64,000 nucleotides of DNA from Diphasiastrum complanatum (GCA_029204225.1 CM055106.1:38592036-38656035); one strand, 5' to 3'; positions 24,086-36,110 are shown, counted from the first letter of the stretch. Numbers and translations: made by a program. Notes: generated from the sequence alone by a model not told the origin.

Positions 24086-24300
24086 TTTCTGACAATAATC
24101 GATGCAAAACCTTAGAGTCCCATCCTTCTTGGCAACCAAAACCACTGGTGATGCCCAAGGAGACTTACTTGGTTGCACCCATCCCTTCATCAGGTAATCA
24201 TGTAAATGCCTACTTACTTCCGATGCACTTATCCGATAAGGACGCTATGCGATTAGAATTGAACCAGGTATAAGGTCGATTTTATGATCAACTGTCCTTT
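24086..24300 (-). pseudogene. Gypsy reverse transcriptase fragment, part 1
   Basis: The minus strand gives PYRISASEV, GWVQPSKSPWASPVVLVAKK and LRFCIDY, the N-terminal block of gypsy reverse transcriptase. It continues across the insertion at 23387-24085. One or two stops occur upstream. Confidence 0.88.
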
Positions 24301-24346
24301 CGGGTGATATACCTACATGAAGGTCTAGAAAAACATCATTGAATTC

Positions 24347-24839
24347 CTACCTAAGTTCATTATAGGCTTTAAACTCTATAGTGTTCTCACTTTTTTGGGT
24401 AGGAAGGTTTAGCGTCCGCACCAAATTTACATTAATAAAGTTATGAGTGGATCTTGTGCCAAAAAGGACATTAACAACTTGATCTTTAACTTTAATTTTA
24501 ATGCAAATAAGGTCATTAGGTCCAAAAACTAAAGAACTAAGGAAACATACATCCACCTCATTAGTTCGAGATAGATTACCCTTGGTAAAAGCTGGTTTTT
24601 TTTATGCAATCTCGTGTAAAGTGACCCTGGCCATTGCACTTGAAGCACAAGTTCTTCTTACGATCTTGATGGTTTTTAAAGTTTTTTTTGGTTTTCTTAG
24701 GATTGTTGGAATTGGAATGTTTCACTAACAGCTTCCTTATTCTTCCTCTTGAATTGAAGACCTTTCTTTGGCTCATTAGGCTAGTGACCCCTAGATGGCT
24801 TAGGTGTGTCATCAAAATACTTTGCAGCCCTAATAGCAT
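24347..24839 (-). pseudogene. Gypsy protease and Gag zinc knuckle
   Basis: The frame 24576-24839 ends with CFKCNGQGHFTRDC, a complete CCHC knuckle, preceded by a Lys/Asn-rich linker. The frame 24347-24556 is the aspartic protease: FGPNDL, then VNVLFGTRSTHNFINVNL. The catalytic Asp of the usual D(S/D)GATHNF motif is changed to Gly here, so the enzyme would be dead. The order and strand continue the reverse transcriptase pieces to the left. Confidence 0.88.
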
Positions 24840-25503
24840 CCTCTAGGGTTTTTGGATGGTTATTACGAACATCCACTTGGTAATCTTTTGGTACCCATCA
24901 ATAAATATTAACATTTGTACCTTTGGTAGAATGTCACTATAAAGTAGATTTAGGTACTCATGAAAATTTTGAATAAATTGTTCCAAACCTTTATTCATTG
25001 TCAAATGACTCAACTTTTGAAAGTGTTCATAGTCATCTAATAGTGGTAGGAAGTATTCCTCAAAAACTATACAAAAATCATCCCATGTACAAGGTTGATT
25101 GCCTTTTGCAACTAGGTCATCCCACCATACTAAGGCTCTTCCTTCAAGGAACATAGTTATAGTGGACAACTTGTCACATTCAGAAAATTGGTTCCAAAGT
25201 ATTTGCTCCATACATTAAGCCATGAACTTGCCACTTGCAAGCTCCTATTTTTCTTCTCCCCTTTAAACAATTTTACGGGAGGTGGAACTACATGCTTTTT
25301 CTGGTTGGCTAACCTAGACTCTAAGTATTGGTTCCTTTGATTAGTTTCAGGAAGCTTTTTATTAGTGGCTTGAATTTGTTGGTATAAAAATTCAAGAGCT
25401 TGTGCCACATTGGATGGGTGTGATAGATCAAATCATGGGTTTTCATTGGTTTGATCCATTGGAGTTGCTTGTGTGCTTTCCTATTATGCAAATACAACAA
25501 CAA
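24840..25503 (-). pseudogene. Gypsy Gag core
   Basis: Overlapping frames give ALVWWDDLVAKG, WDDFCIVFEEYFLPL, LEQFIQNFHEYLNLL, the typical retrotransposon Gag helix bundle, with an N-terminal region ALEFLYQQIQATNKKL and RLANQKKHVVPPPVKLFKG. At least one frameshift near 25170. This is the 5' coding end of the minus-strand gypsy whose pol lies to the left. Confidence 0.85.
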
Positions 25504-26680
25504 GTAATTCTAATTGGAATGATAGAAATGCTTCAATTCGTACATAATCCAATGCAAACAAAAGCATTGACTTCTACTCATTCAATACTTATTGTTTGTA
25601 AGCTCAATCCAAGCCTACTTTTTGCAAGCTCAATCCAAGCTTAAGAGAAAACTACACCAAGCAATTTCCTACTTTTGCCTCAGTCCAAAGCAAAAATCAA
25701 AATTAATCTTTATGTAAACTTCAATTAACTAATCCAAGCTAATGTTTACATAAATTTTCCATTCCAATTCCATTTCCATTTCTCATTTCAAATTCAATAC
25801 AAATTTGAACATTTCTCACTTTTCTAGTTCTTCAAATCCATGAAACTAGTGACTAGAAATGGAAAACTAATAAAGTTTTATAAAACCTTCACTTTTCATA
25901 TTTACAGGTCTGAAAATTAGAACTTCAAAATGACAAAAAATAGAATTTCAAAACCTTTTTTATGCGTGAAGTTACACTACCTTTTCCTTCCTTTATTGCC
26001 ATTTTCATGAAACCAGTAGGACCTTAGAAAGGTATAACTAATGAAGTTTTTATGAAAACTTCACTTTTCAGATCTGATTTTCAGATTTACAGGTCTGAAA
26101 AATAGAACTTTAAAATGAAAATCAAAAGTTTAAACACTTCATTTATGCAAAAAAATACTAGTTTTGATCAAACACATAGCTAGAGTCAATCTTTTTGCAA
26201 AAACAATTTTGTGAATGTAGAGGAAGACTTCCTCTAACCATTCCACAAATCTTTTTTCGAAAAGATTTTAAACCGAAAGCCCACTATAAAACTTCTCTAA
26301 CATAATAAAAAATCAGCCCCTAAACAATTTTGTAAGCATCACTAACATTGTCTCAATTAATTTTGGACTTTCCCAAAGTCCATTTTCAGAAATGGACTCG
26401 AGAATTTACAACACACCAAATTAAACATATTTTTGATATAATTGATACTTTGATTCATCCATCTAAATTGGTATCATCTAATGATAAAAACATCATTTAA
26501 ATTGACAATACTTTTAGTATAACTGCAACAACATGATGACTAGCATGTGAATATATTCTAACATCTTATGTGATATTCAACAAACATTCATAACAACTGA
26601 TCTTGAAAATGAGCTTGTCTAATTACATTATGGAAAATGGTGGTAACGTCAACGCCTACCGCTTGGGATATTTACAATGT
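25504..26680. other. Probable gypsy leader/LTR stretch with an internal duplication
   Basis: Very AT-rich and without a gene. Two diverged copies near 25882-25950 and 26055-26150 share AACTTCACTTTTCA, TTTACAGGTCTGAAAA and TAGAACTT.AAAATGA. As upstream sequence of a minus-strand Gag it may hold the leader and LTR; no primer site was recognised. Confidence 0.45.
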
Positions 26681-26739
26681 ATTACAAAATATATACATCT
26701 ATGCATTGTCCTAAGTATTATCTGAACCTAAATCTAAAT

Positions 26740-26955
26740 CTACATCGTGAGAACCCACACCCCTCGACTGCGGTTCTCCAGAATACTGGCTTTCAGAACC
26801 CAACTTTCAACATTAAGATAAGACTCAATCCGCCCGATGTTTTCTGGAGTGTCGACGCATATAAGTTTGCGATTCATGACATTTGATAACGACACCGCAA
26901 AGTAAGATAACGTGAACAAGCAGACCGACCATTGAGAAACAGAGTTCTTTTGCTG
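26740..26955 (-). CDS. Possible terminal exon of an unidentified host gene
   Basis: From about 26955 the minus strand is open to a TAG at 26740-26742. It reads QKNSVSQWSVCLFTLSYFAV, then SNVMNRKLICVDTPENIG, LNVESWVLKASILE and VWVLTM. It has balanced composition and no resemblance to the mobile elements here. It is preceded by a pyrimidine-rich tract and CTCTCAG, a good 3' splice site. I cannot name the family. No second exon was found to the right, where microsatellites begin. It could also be a chance open stretch; I lean slightly to a real or recently dead exon. Confidence 0.35.
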   Translation of the reverse strand, partial: QQKNSVSQWSVCLFTLSYFAVSLSNVMNRKLICVDTPENIGRIESYLNVESWVLKASILENRSRGVWVLTM

Positions 26956-27254
26956 AGAGTGAGAATAGGTTACATACTATTTCTTTTGCTGAGATTGAGA
27001 GTGAGAAGGACAATGATATGTAGGCAGATCTGAGAGAGATAAAGAGAGCATGTAGTGTAGGTGCAGGTGAGGAATGATGAGAAAATAAAATCAAAGGTAC
27101 TCAAGAAGCAGGTATTTGTTTTATTTGATGCTTATGGTATAGACTGCCTCCATAATATCTGAATGATTTCTTTCTAGAATTTGCAAAATACTTTCTCTTG
27201 CAAACAGTCTCTAAATGCCTTTGATTGATCTTATCCAAGAAACTGCAAAAATGT

Positions 27255-27256
<2 letters not shown>

Positions 27257-27324
<68 letters not shown>
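27257..27324. repeat. (GA)n microsatellite
   Basis: About 34 GA units. Immediately right (27327-27421) are three imperfect units near 35-40 bases built on CCTGCTGYTCG.GATCCAAAGAGGGAGAGAC. Confidence 0.95.
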
Positions 27325-27326
<2 letters not shown>

Positions 27327-27586
27327 GCCTGCTGTTCGGGATCCAAAGAGGGAGAGAGACTCACCTGTTGTGCTCGCGATTCAAAGAGGAGCCTGCTGCT
27401 CGTGATCCAGAGAGGGAGAGACCCCACAAGAGAGAGATACAGCGAGAACGCCCACTAAGAAACAAATGATGAATAATAGTGTGTGGGCCAAGGGAAGTGC
27501 CATTATGCATGCATGGGGAGGAGGGCCATGCATGCTTTTTTCCATACACGCATTCTCCTCCCCATCTTTTTTTAGTTAAAAAAAGT

Positions 27587-27638
27587 GTATACATGGGTGA
27601 GGGAGGAGGATGCATGGGGTGCCTCACCCATGCATACA
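27587..27638. repeat. Short hairpin-forming inverted repeat
   Basis: TGTATACATGGGTGAGG and CCTCACCCATGCATACA can pair into a stem of about 17 bases around an 18-base loop. A second weaker pair, GGGGAGGAG and CTCCTCCCC, lies just left (27514-27566). No gene is seen. Confidence 0.6.
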
Positions 27639-27736
27639 AAAGTGTATGCAAGTTTAAATATATATATAGATATATATTTACTTGAAAAACAAATTTGAGG
27701 AGCCCACCTGTTGTGGCACTCACCTCTTCTAGTGAA

Positions 27737-28642
<906 letters not shown>

Positions 28643-28782
28643 TCATGCAAATCATTTTTGAAATTTACGCAAGTGAGCACATAAAGGTAAACTCTTCAGT
28701 ACACTCATGCAAGTCATTTTTAAAATTTACGCAAGTGAGCACATAAAGGTAAACTCTTCAGTACACTTGTTAGTATGTTTTT
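28643..28782. repeat. 70-base tandem duplication
   Basis: Two near-identical units share CTCATGCAA.TCATTTTT.AAATTTACGC and CACATAAAGGTAAACTCTTC. The few differences suggest a fairly recent duplication. Confidence 0.9.
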
Positions 28783-28815
28783 AATTTATTTAAGTATTTT
28801 TTCAGCTCTTAAGTA

Positions 28816-28817
<2 letters not shown>

Positions 28818-28874
<57 letters not shown>
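28818..28874. repeat. (GT)n microsatellite
   Basis: About 28 GT units, immediately left of the module array at 28880-29245. Confidence 0.97.
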
Positions 28875-28878
<4 letters not shown>

Positions 28879-28879
28879 C

Positions 28880-28951
28880 TCATTAAATGAAATAAAAAAG
28901 AGGAGGGAGCCCACCCGCCGAGGTGGGTGGGTTCTCTCATTTGCTTAAAAT

Positions 28952-29036
<85 letters not shown>

Positions 29037-29107
29037 TATTCATTAAATGAAGAAAAGAGAGGAGAGAGCCCACCCGTCGTGGCACTCTCTCCTTTGCTTA
29101 AAATCTT

Positions 29108-29197
<90 letters not shown>

Positions 29198-29245
29198 CAT
29201 TAAATGAAAAAAAAGAGAGGAGAGAGCCCATCAGTCGCGGCAGGT
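28880..29245. repeat. Array of about 75-base modules separated by (TA)n tracts
   Basis: Three related modules lie at about 28883-28955, 29038-29112 and 29196-29245. Each starts TCATTAAATGAA, runs AAAAGAGAGGAGAGAGCCCA and CCCGTCGTGGCA, and ends TTTGCTTAAAATCTTTAT before a TA tract. The TA tracts are 28956-29034 and 29113-29195. A fourth relative (GAGGAGCCCACCTGTTGTGGCA) is at 27699-27722, also between TA-like and GT tracts. The last module in the array lacks its end. Confidence 0.85.
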
Positions 29246-29451
29246 TTTTAGTAAAAATTTCATGAAGATCACATTTCATGATGATCAAAAATTCAACTTG
29301 GATGTAAACTATCTTAAGAAACTTGAAAAAAATCTATTTAAAAAAGTTTAATTAAAAAAACCATATTTTAAGAGCTAGAAAATTTGAAAAAAATTGCAAT
29401 TCACTTTGAGATAAGAAAGCCTAAAAATTTCAGAATACTATGTAAATAAGC

Positions 29452-30095
29452 ATTGTGTGTGTGTGTGTGTGTGTGTGGACGAGGGGGGGGGGCTATTTTT
29501 GTTTTTTTTCCCATAGTCAAATTCCATAAATGCTTATGGAACAAATGTTATGCCACATGTCAAGAAGACATAAGAACTCCATAATAAAGGTTAATTGAGA
29601 ATGAAAAGTATTTTTGCATTTTAGTAAAATGGAAATTCATGTCCCCAATTGTTGCAAAATCAACTAGTCGAAGAGTCTATATATAGCGTGAAAAGTGTTG
29701 ATGTTGCACCAAATGCTAATGGGATTATTTGGTGCTTGAATTGTGCTCTCCTTTCTCCTCATGCCTTCCATGAACATAATAATACAAAGTAAGAAAAAAA
29801 CCTAAAAAGTTAAAAAAAAAACAAATCAAAAACCTATGGAAAGCTAACATCTAAAATAGTGTAAAAAACCTATAAAAATCAAAATAGTGTAAAAAATCCA
29901 AAAAATTTTAAAAAACAATAATTTTATGTAAAAAATCCCAAAAAAAACTTTAAAACTGAAAAAAATCTAAAAATATCAAAAGTGTAAAAAATCCCAAAAA
30001 AAAAAAAAAAACAAAACTATGATTTTTTTTTTTTTGTAAAAAATGCCAAAAAAAACCAAAATAGACTTTAAAAAATGAAATAAATCTTAAAAAAA
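29452..30095. other. GT tract, TATA-like site, A-rich low complexity
   Basis: A GT tract is at 29453-29477 and CTATATATAGC near 29681. Positions 29780-30120 are an irregular array of words such as AAAATCCCAAAAAAA and AAAATAGTGTAAAAAA. No gene. Confidence 0.6.
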
Positions 30096-30900
30096 TCAAA
30101 ATAGTATAAAAAATCCCCAAATTCCCTGAAGAGATCTCCACCAGTGCTCCCTCATATCATCTGCGAGCTCCTCAATCTGAAGGTCAAGCTTCTTTGTAGC
30201 CTCTTCCAACAAAGCGATAAGAACAACTTTTTCCTTCGAGACCTTCTGGCCCTTTAGCTCCTTATTCTCCCACATTCCGAAAATAGTGTCTTGAATATCC
30301 CACACCTGTCCTTGTCAAAAAGCCAATTGAAACCATGAATCATATTTATGAAGGCCATGTGACTTTTTGGACTCATCAACGACTACTCCAACCTCTAGCA
30401 AACATTGGCGTCTCAATGCACCATCAGCTTTTTCGTGAGATTTAAGATAATCAACATATTCATGGTGAAAAAACCTAATCTCTTCAACAAATGACATCTA
30501 CAGATGTTAGCTTCCACCAAAGAGAATAATCTAACACCGTCATTTGTTCCACGGGTTTCAATCAAGATTGACTCCCCAAAGTCACCCTGATAGTCTATTC
30601 TTTGAATACGACCACAGGACTTCGAATTACTGTCTGTCAAAGGAGTTGCTTTTAGCTTAAACACATACAAAAATAGGCCTTCCTCTGGAGAATATGATAA
30701 TGCCCAAAAATTATTTGGCAAATTCTTAATGGAAAATGATGAAGATTCTTTAATTGACTTTCCTTTTGGATCTTCCATTTCGCATGAGAATAATGTCTAG
30801 GCAATGGATCGGCTTGTCTGGCCTTCAACATTGCTGGAATCTGTGTATCAGGTAATATTCCTAAATTTCGACTGTCATGTGATAACTTTAGTTGTTTGCC
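30096..30900 (-). pseudogene. Broken gene of unknown family
   Basis: Protein-like text runs right to left over three frames. The first is ILPDTQIPAMLKARQADPLP (about 30800-30880). The second starts ATG 30778 and has KNLPNNFWALSYSPEEGLFL, CGRIQRIDYQGDFGESI and VRLFSLVEANI. The third (30497-30096) has FVEEIRFFHHEYVDYLKSHE, LLEVGVVVDESKKSHGLHKY, one TGA near 30316, then VWDIQDTIFGMWE and KVVLIALLEEATKKLDLQI. It does not resemble retroelement proteins. The frame change near 30498 could be a splice, since CTGTAG precedes the new frame, but the in-frame TGA argues for a pseudogene. I cannot name it. Confidence 0.5.
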
Positions 30901-31424
30901 ATTTTTTTTTCAAGGGTTTGTTTCCGTTTGCTCCTGAAAATTAAAATAATACTTGTTATTCACGGTAATTCATCATCTAATTTTTTGTTTTTGAAAATAA
31001 TACCTCACATATAAAAGCTTAATTTAACATTAGTTTGCCTAAACTTGGTAAAATGTAAGCTATGGATTCTATCACAACAAAGTTTTTAGTCATTGGATCT
31101 AATTTACAAATATCATCGACATGTAGTTCAAGCTTCTTCCTATAACTTGAAAATAAACGCAACAACAGTCACCATTTCAATGGACTGCAAAGAAATAGTG
31201 TGTCCAACTCGATACGATGCATCGAGATGGTAAACCAGCATCGACAATGTATCATAATGTTCTTTTGGTGGAATAGGAAAATCTGGTCATGATTATCTAA
31301 AACACATCCACTTCTTTTCTTAAAATAAATTTTAGGTGCACATTGTACATAACTATTTTGTACCAATAAGCATGAATGACACCATAAGACATAATACCAA
31401 CTGAAAGTTTCTTGCAATAATGGT
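30901..31424. other. No feature recognised
   Basis: AT-rich sequence right of the broken gene; short frames only. It may hold introns or decayed exons of that gene. Confidence 0.4.
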
Positions 31425-32210
31425 TTTCTAGGTTGATTCCATTATTACAAATGTTGGCAAAGCAAATGTGATGTGTCTAATTAATGATACTAATGAGTTA
31501 GTGATATTGCAAATGCTTGAATTTGTGCATGTCTTGTAGGCCATTGTGTGAATGTGTATGCATGTATCACAAAGTTGTTTCACATTTCCCTAGCTATAGT
31601 TTTTTCCACAACAAATCTACAACTTTTCTTTTTTAATAAGTGTTACAAAGATACTTACGTGTTCCTTGCCTAGGTAATTGTCTCATTATGCATGCAAATA
31701 TAAAGCACCCAACCACCAATACAATCACATGTTTGAAATATACATTCAATACTCCATCCATCCTAATGCAAAAAATATGAGTATCCCATTTACAGGAAGA
31801 CTGGGACAAAGATGTAACATTCATACGTGATATTTGATGTGATCTAAGTTGATACCATTATCGCAAAGTTATAAAATGCAAATGTGATTCATGAATGATC
31901 GATATTTTAATTGGGTATTTGTCATGTGAATGTTCTGTAGGTCGTTGTGCTAATGTATGAATGGATCACGGAGATATTTGGATTTTATAGGAATATCTAG
32001 CTCTATTTTTCATTGAGACATCTGCTGCTTTCCATGCAATAAGTGCTACAAACGTGCTTACATTTGTTCTCTGCCCCAAAGCAATTGTGTGGCTTTGCAT
32101 GCAAATATAAAACGATAAACCATCTATGCTTCCTACTGTTTCAAATACACATCAATCATTCTATCCATCCTGCTGCAAAGATTATCAATATGCCATTCAC
32201 AAGAAGACAA
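31425..32210. repeat. Diverged tandem duplication of about 400 bases
   Basis: Copy one (about 31425-31810) and copy two (about 31845-32210) share, in order, GTTGAT.CCATTAT, TGTAGG.C.TTGTG, AATAAGTG.TACAAA, TGCATGCAAATATAAA, and TTTCAAATA.ACAT.CAAT with ATCCATCCT. Divergence is large but collinear. On the minus strand each copy carries ATGGAT.GA.T.TTGA.TGTATTT, a possible repeated exon core, without an obvious long frame. Confidence 0.65.
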
Positions 32211-32755
32211 AAAAAATAGCAGCATTAAGACATGTAATGTCGGTATGAGATAACTCATTAATAAAAGTTCAGAATAGCAGACTGCAGGAGGACATCACTG
32301 CGATTACCATTACGCTAGAGCAGAAGTAAAGAGAAACTCCCAATTAAGATGAAACAACACTGAGGAAACAAAAAAGAATGATCTACGAAACTCTCCACGC
32401 GCAATTCTGGGAGAGTTTTTGAAGCTTCCTAGCCTGTTATATAGACCAAAAATCCCATCGAACAAAGAAGTGAATATTTTCTTAAAAATGGCCTTGACAC
32501 CAATGGAAATTATGAGAGTCTGTAGAATGTTGAGCCGTGTAGAAAAACCGAGAAATCATACCAGGGGAACAGGAAGATTAGCGAGAGGTAGCAGTTCTAG
32601 AAAAGCAGAAGTTTCAGGAATGGCGCCGGGGGGGAGGGCGGGGGGGGACTTCTAATTAGTTGGCTGGAGTGGTGTGGCCTGGATGGAAAATAATGTGAGC
32701 TTCATTGATCCAAGGATTGTTGCGGTAGATTGTATGGAAAGAAGGTTGGGGAACT

Positions 32756-33363
32756 TCATTCTCGAGGATTTTTGGGGTAGATGGTATTGGCAGGAGGCTC
32801 GGGAGCGTCATTGTGGGGATTGTTGGGGTAGATGGTATTGAAAGCAGGCGCGGTTCCTTCATTCTCAGGATAGATGGGGGGGTAGATGATATTGAAAGCA
32901 GGCACGGGAGCTTCAGTTTGAGGATGGTTGGGATATATGGGATTGGAAGCAGGCACGGGAGCTTCAGGCTGGGGATTGTTGGGGTAGATGACTATATTAA
33001 AAGCAGGCACGGGAGCTTCAGTTTGAGGATGGTTGGGATATATGGTATTGGAAGCAGGCACGGGAGCTTCAGGATGAGGAGGATTGTTGGGGTAGATGAT
33101 ATTGAAAGCAGGCACGGGAGCTTCAGTTTGAGGATTGTTGGGGTATAAGTTATTGGAAGGCGCAGGCACGCGAGCCTGAGCTGAATTGGAAGACTTATCA
33201 CTGTGACAGTGGAGAGAATTGTACTCCTTATTTGATCCACGGCTGTGACTGCGAGAGCGGAAAGTATTGTAATCTCTTGTTCCACCACTGTGACTGTGAG
33301 AGCGGATAGCCTTGTAGGTGATAAGGTGGCGCGTCACAAAATTGTTTGCAACGCTTGTTGTAC
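32756..33363 (-). CDS. Secreted Pro-rich repeat protein, exon 2
   Basis: The minus strand is open from the splice acceptor (CAG before 33363) to a TGA at 32756-32758. Together with exon 1 it gives about 238 residues. The first part has three tandem units of about 15 residues, each starting with Tyr and holding a Ser/His/Arg block (YKAIRSHSHS, YNTFRSRSHS, YNSLHCHSDK). The rest is seven to eight units of about 18 residues on the plan IYPNNPQTEAPVPAFN. Composition (Pro, Asn, Ala, Tyr) suits an extracellular wall protein or a precursor with repeated peptides; either role is inference and I know no named family with this unit. Right after the stop, one or two further units continue in another frame (to about 32656), so a frameshift has shortened the protein. 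Confidence 0.75.
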
Positions 33364-33501
33364 CTGGACGCAAAACCAAAAACCACAAAGCAACAGAGAA
33401 CAGAAGGCCTACGTTAGGAATATCATGCAGATGTAGTAATTAACAGCAACAGATCATGAAAAGTATTGAGCGATTTGTGAAAGCTAAAGAATTGATGATA
33501 C

Positions 33502-33610
33502 CTGAACCATCATCGTTATTGTTGGCCATCATGCGGATGGCGTCGCTACTGCCGGATAAGAGATGCAATACAGCAACACAAAGGAGTACAAGGACGTTTA
33601 TTAAAGACAT
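33502..33610 (-). CDS. Secreted Pro-rich repeat protein, exon 1 (signal peptide)
   Basis: The ATG at 33610 opens MSLINVLVLLCVAVLHLL, a textbook signal peptide. Cleavage is likely after SGSSDA, followed by IRMMANNNDDGS and one base of a Gly codon. The donor CAG|GTATCATC is at 33501, the intron 33364-33501 is 138 bases, T-rich near its end (GGTTTTTGGTTTTGCGTCCAG), and the acceptor is at 33364. The phase fits: G plus GT makes Gly, and exon 2 continues in frame. An in-frame ATG further upstream (33832) would put the signal peptide inside the protein, so I prefer 33610. The clean splice and intact frame argue for a living gene. Confidence 0.78.
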
Positions 33611-33710
33611 GTTGAAGGAAGCGCCTCGCTGTGTACTCACTAGTGAATAGAAACCTTCTCTAGTCCGCTTTTGAGAAACAAAACTGATTGATGCAATAAG
33701 CTTCCACCAC

Positions 33711-33775
33711 GCTGTTCTAGTGCTAGACGTGAGCCTTTGGGCTGTTCTAGTGCTAGACGTGAGCCTTTGGGCTGT

Positions 33776-33780
<5 letters not shown>
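33711..33780. repeat. 30-base direct repeats in the gene's 5' region
   Basis: Two perfect 30-base copies (33711-33740, 33741-33770) and a 10-base partial copy. The unit begins GCTGTTCTAG and includes GCTAGACGTGAGCC. It lies about 100 bases upstream of the signal-peptide ATG, probably in the 5' UTR or proximal promoter. Confidence 0.95.
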
Positions 33781-34499
<719 letters not shown>

Positions 34500-35399
34500 A
34501 TCGCCAAGGCCAACTTTTTGAGTCGTAAAAATGAATAGTTCCTTTTGTAAAATAAAACATGAATTTCGTCTTATCTTTAGTCTTCGCCTTGTCAAGTTTG
34601 CCAACGAGTTTGAATGAAATATAATTCGACATAATAAAAATTATAATTATGCATGCTAGAAGTGAAGAAAAAAAAATATTAATGCTTATTCAAAATTATG
34701 ATTCATGAAGGAAAATAATGCAAAAAAATGACATATAACTTAAATTCTCCAAAAACTGCCATATCTATAAAATCCATTTTTAGATCTCAAAAACTTGTTA
34801 TTCTAGTGATTTACTTTTAGTCACTTGATAGCTAGATGCCTTTCTTTTGCTATGTCGTAGCTTAGGTTTTTTGGCCTAACCTTGCAAAGGCAAATACTAT
34901 GTGTTGAGGTCGGGTCAATGGAGTTTGGAGAAAAGTTAACATTAAAGGATATTATGTGGTGGTTGTTTTACCTTTTAAAACTGAAACATTTGTTGAGGGC
35001 TAAACTAACATGCATCTCTTGTTATTAAAAAAGTCATGCCAAACAATGCATGAGCTATTCATAAGATTAAAAAATTCATACTAAGTCATGCAAACAATGC
35101 ATGAGCCATAAGCAAAAGCAAAAGTCTTTTCTCAGTGCATGAGCCATAACCAAAAGCAAAATCTTAGAAAGAAGGAAAATAGATCAGAGAGGGAATCATG
35201 GGGTGCTCACAGTGAGGAGTTCGGATCGATGATGAGAGATAAGATCGACTTGCTGGTATAGTTCAATTTGGGGACTACATTCCTGCTCTCACACCCTTTG
35301 ATCTGCAGGGAATCAAGCGAAAGATGAAGGACCTAGGGAGAAGATGTCGTGTATAAAACCATCATTGTCTTGCTCTAGTATGATATCCCTCTTTCTCTA
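34500..35399. other. No gene recognised
   Basis: AT-rich flank of the TRIM element. A short direct repeat with the words CATGAGCCATAA.CAAAAGCAAAA occurs near 35100-35160. Possibly decayed LTR sequence. Confidence 0.4.
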
Positions 35400-35404
35400 A
35401 TTAG

Positions 35405-35586
35405 TGTACAAAACTTGGCCCACTGGCCACATGCACGCGTGCGGGCCGCGTGTTGGGATCCCACCCCCAACCGCCTAGCCACCCGCAGACCCCTCATCCC
35501 CAAAACTGGTACCAGGGGATAGGAGTCAATGTGCAACAACTGTTTATAAGAAGGAGGAGCCAATGACTCGAACAACTTATGGGACA
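35405..35586 (-). repeat. TRIM 3' LTR
   Basis: Left terminal repeat of the TRIM; begins TGTACA and ends GGGACA on the plus strand. Confidence 0.9.
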
Positions 35587-35725
35587 ATTCCTGAGGACCC
35601 CAACGCACACATGCAATCGCACAGACAGGCAAGCGAACTATGTGTCGCTTGACAACACAGCCCTGCAACACCCCCACTCAAGAAAGCACAGTCAAAAGTA
35701 CCTCCCCCCACTGGCTCTGATACCA

Positions 35726-35907
35726 TGTACAAAACTTGGCCCACTGGCCACATGCATGCGTGCGGGCCGCGTGCTGGGATCCCACCCCCAACCGCCTAGC
35801 CACCCGCAGACCCCTCATCCCCAAAACTGGTACCAGGGGATAGGAGTCAATGTGCAACAACCGTTTATAAGCAGGAGGAACCAAGGACCCGAACAACTTA
35901 TGGGACA
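35726..35907 (-). repeat. TRIM 5' LTR
   Basis: Right terminal repeat of the TRIM, next to the primer-binding site. Confidence 0.9.
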
Positions 35908-35949
35908 ATTAAGAGTAATTCATGATGACATGTCTTAGACATTATGACT

Positions 35950-36110
35950 AAGTGGGAGTGTTAAATATAATGTATAGTCTAAATGTTTCAAAGACTGTTA
36001 TATGCCATGTGGACCAGTTGGGGTCCCCAACCGTCGCACCTCTACGACATACACAGAGAGACACCTCTCTTTCTCTCATGAAAAGGTTATGTGAATGTGT
36101 TGTTTATGCG
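35950..36110 (+). repeat. Possible polypurine tract and copia LTR start
   Basis: AAGTGGGAG directly followed by TGTTAAATATAATG (about 35952-35974) has the look of a plant copia polypurine tract and LTR 5' end. No coding sequence of that element is seen on the left, where the TRIM sits. Weak on its own. Confidence 0.35.

Larger units (their letters stand above)
35405..35907 (-). mobile_element. TRIM (miniature LTR retrotransposon), complete
   Basis: Two 182-base terminal repeats (35405-35586 and 35726-35907), both TGTACAAAAC...TTATGGGACA, flank only 139 internal bases. GGCTCTGATACCA at 35713-35725 is the reverse complement of the tRNA-iMet primer site and abuts the right repeat, so the element lies on the minus strand and the right copy is the 5' LTR. 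Flanks ATTAG (left) and ATTAA (right) look like a five-base target duplication with one change. The repeats differ at only about eight to ten sites. It has no protein and depends on enzymes from other elements. Small frames inside are chance. Confidence 0.9.

Noticed and set aside
28923-29265. Frames of repeated Tyr-Ile
   Set aside because: Products of TA tracts with no other coding sign.
32813-33148. Plus-strand repetitive frame opposite the secreted-protein gene
   Set aside because: Mirror of the minus-strand tandem repeats; no signal peptide or splice structure.
35375-35938. Frames of about 100 codons in the TRIM
   Set aside because: They span LTR borders, and TRIM elements have no coding function.
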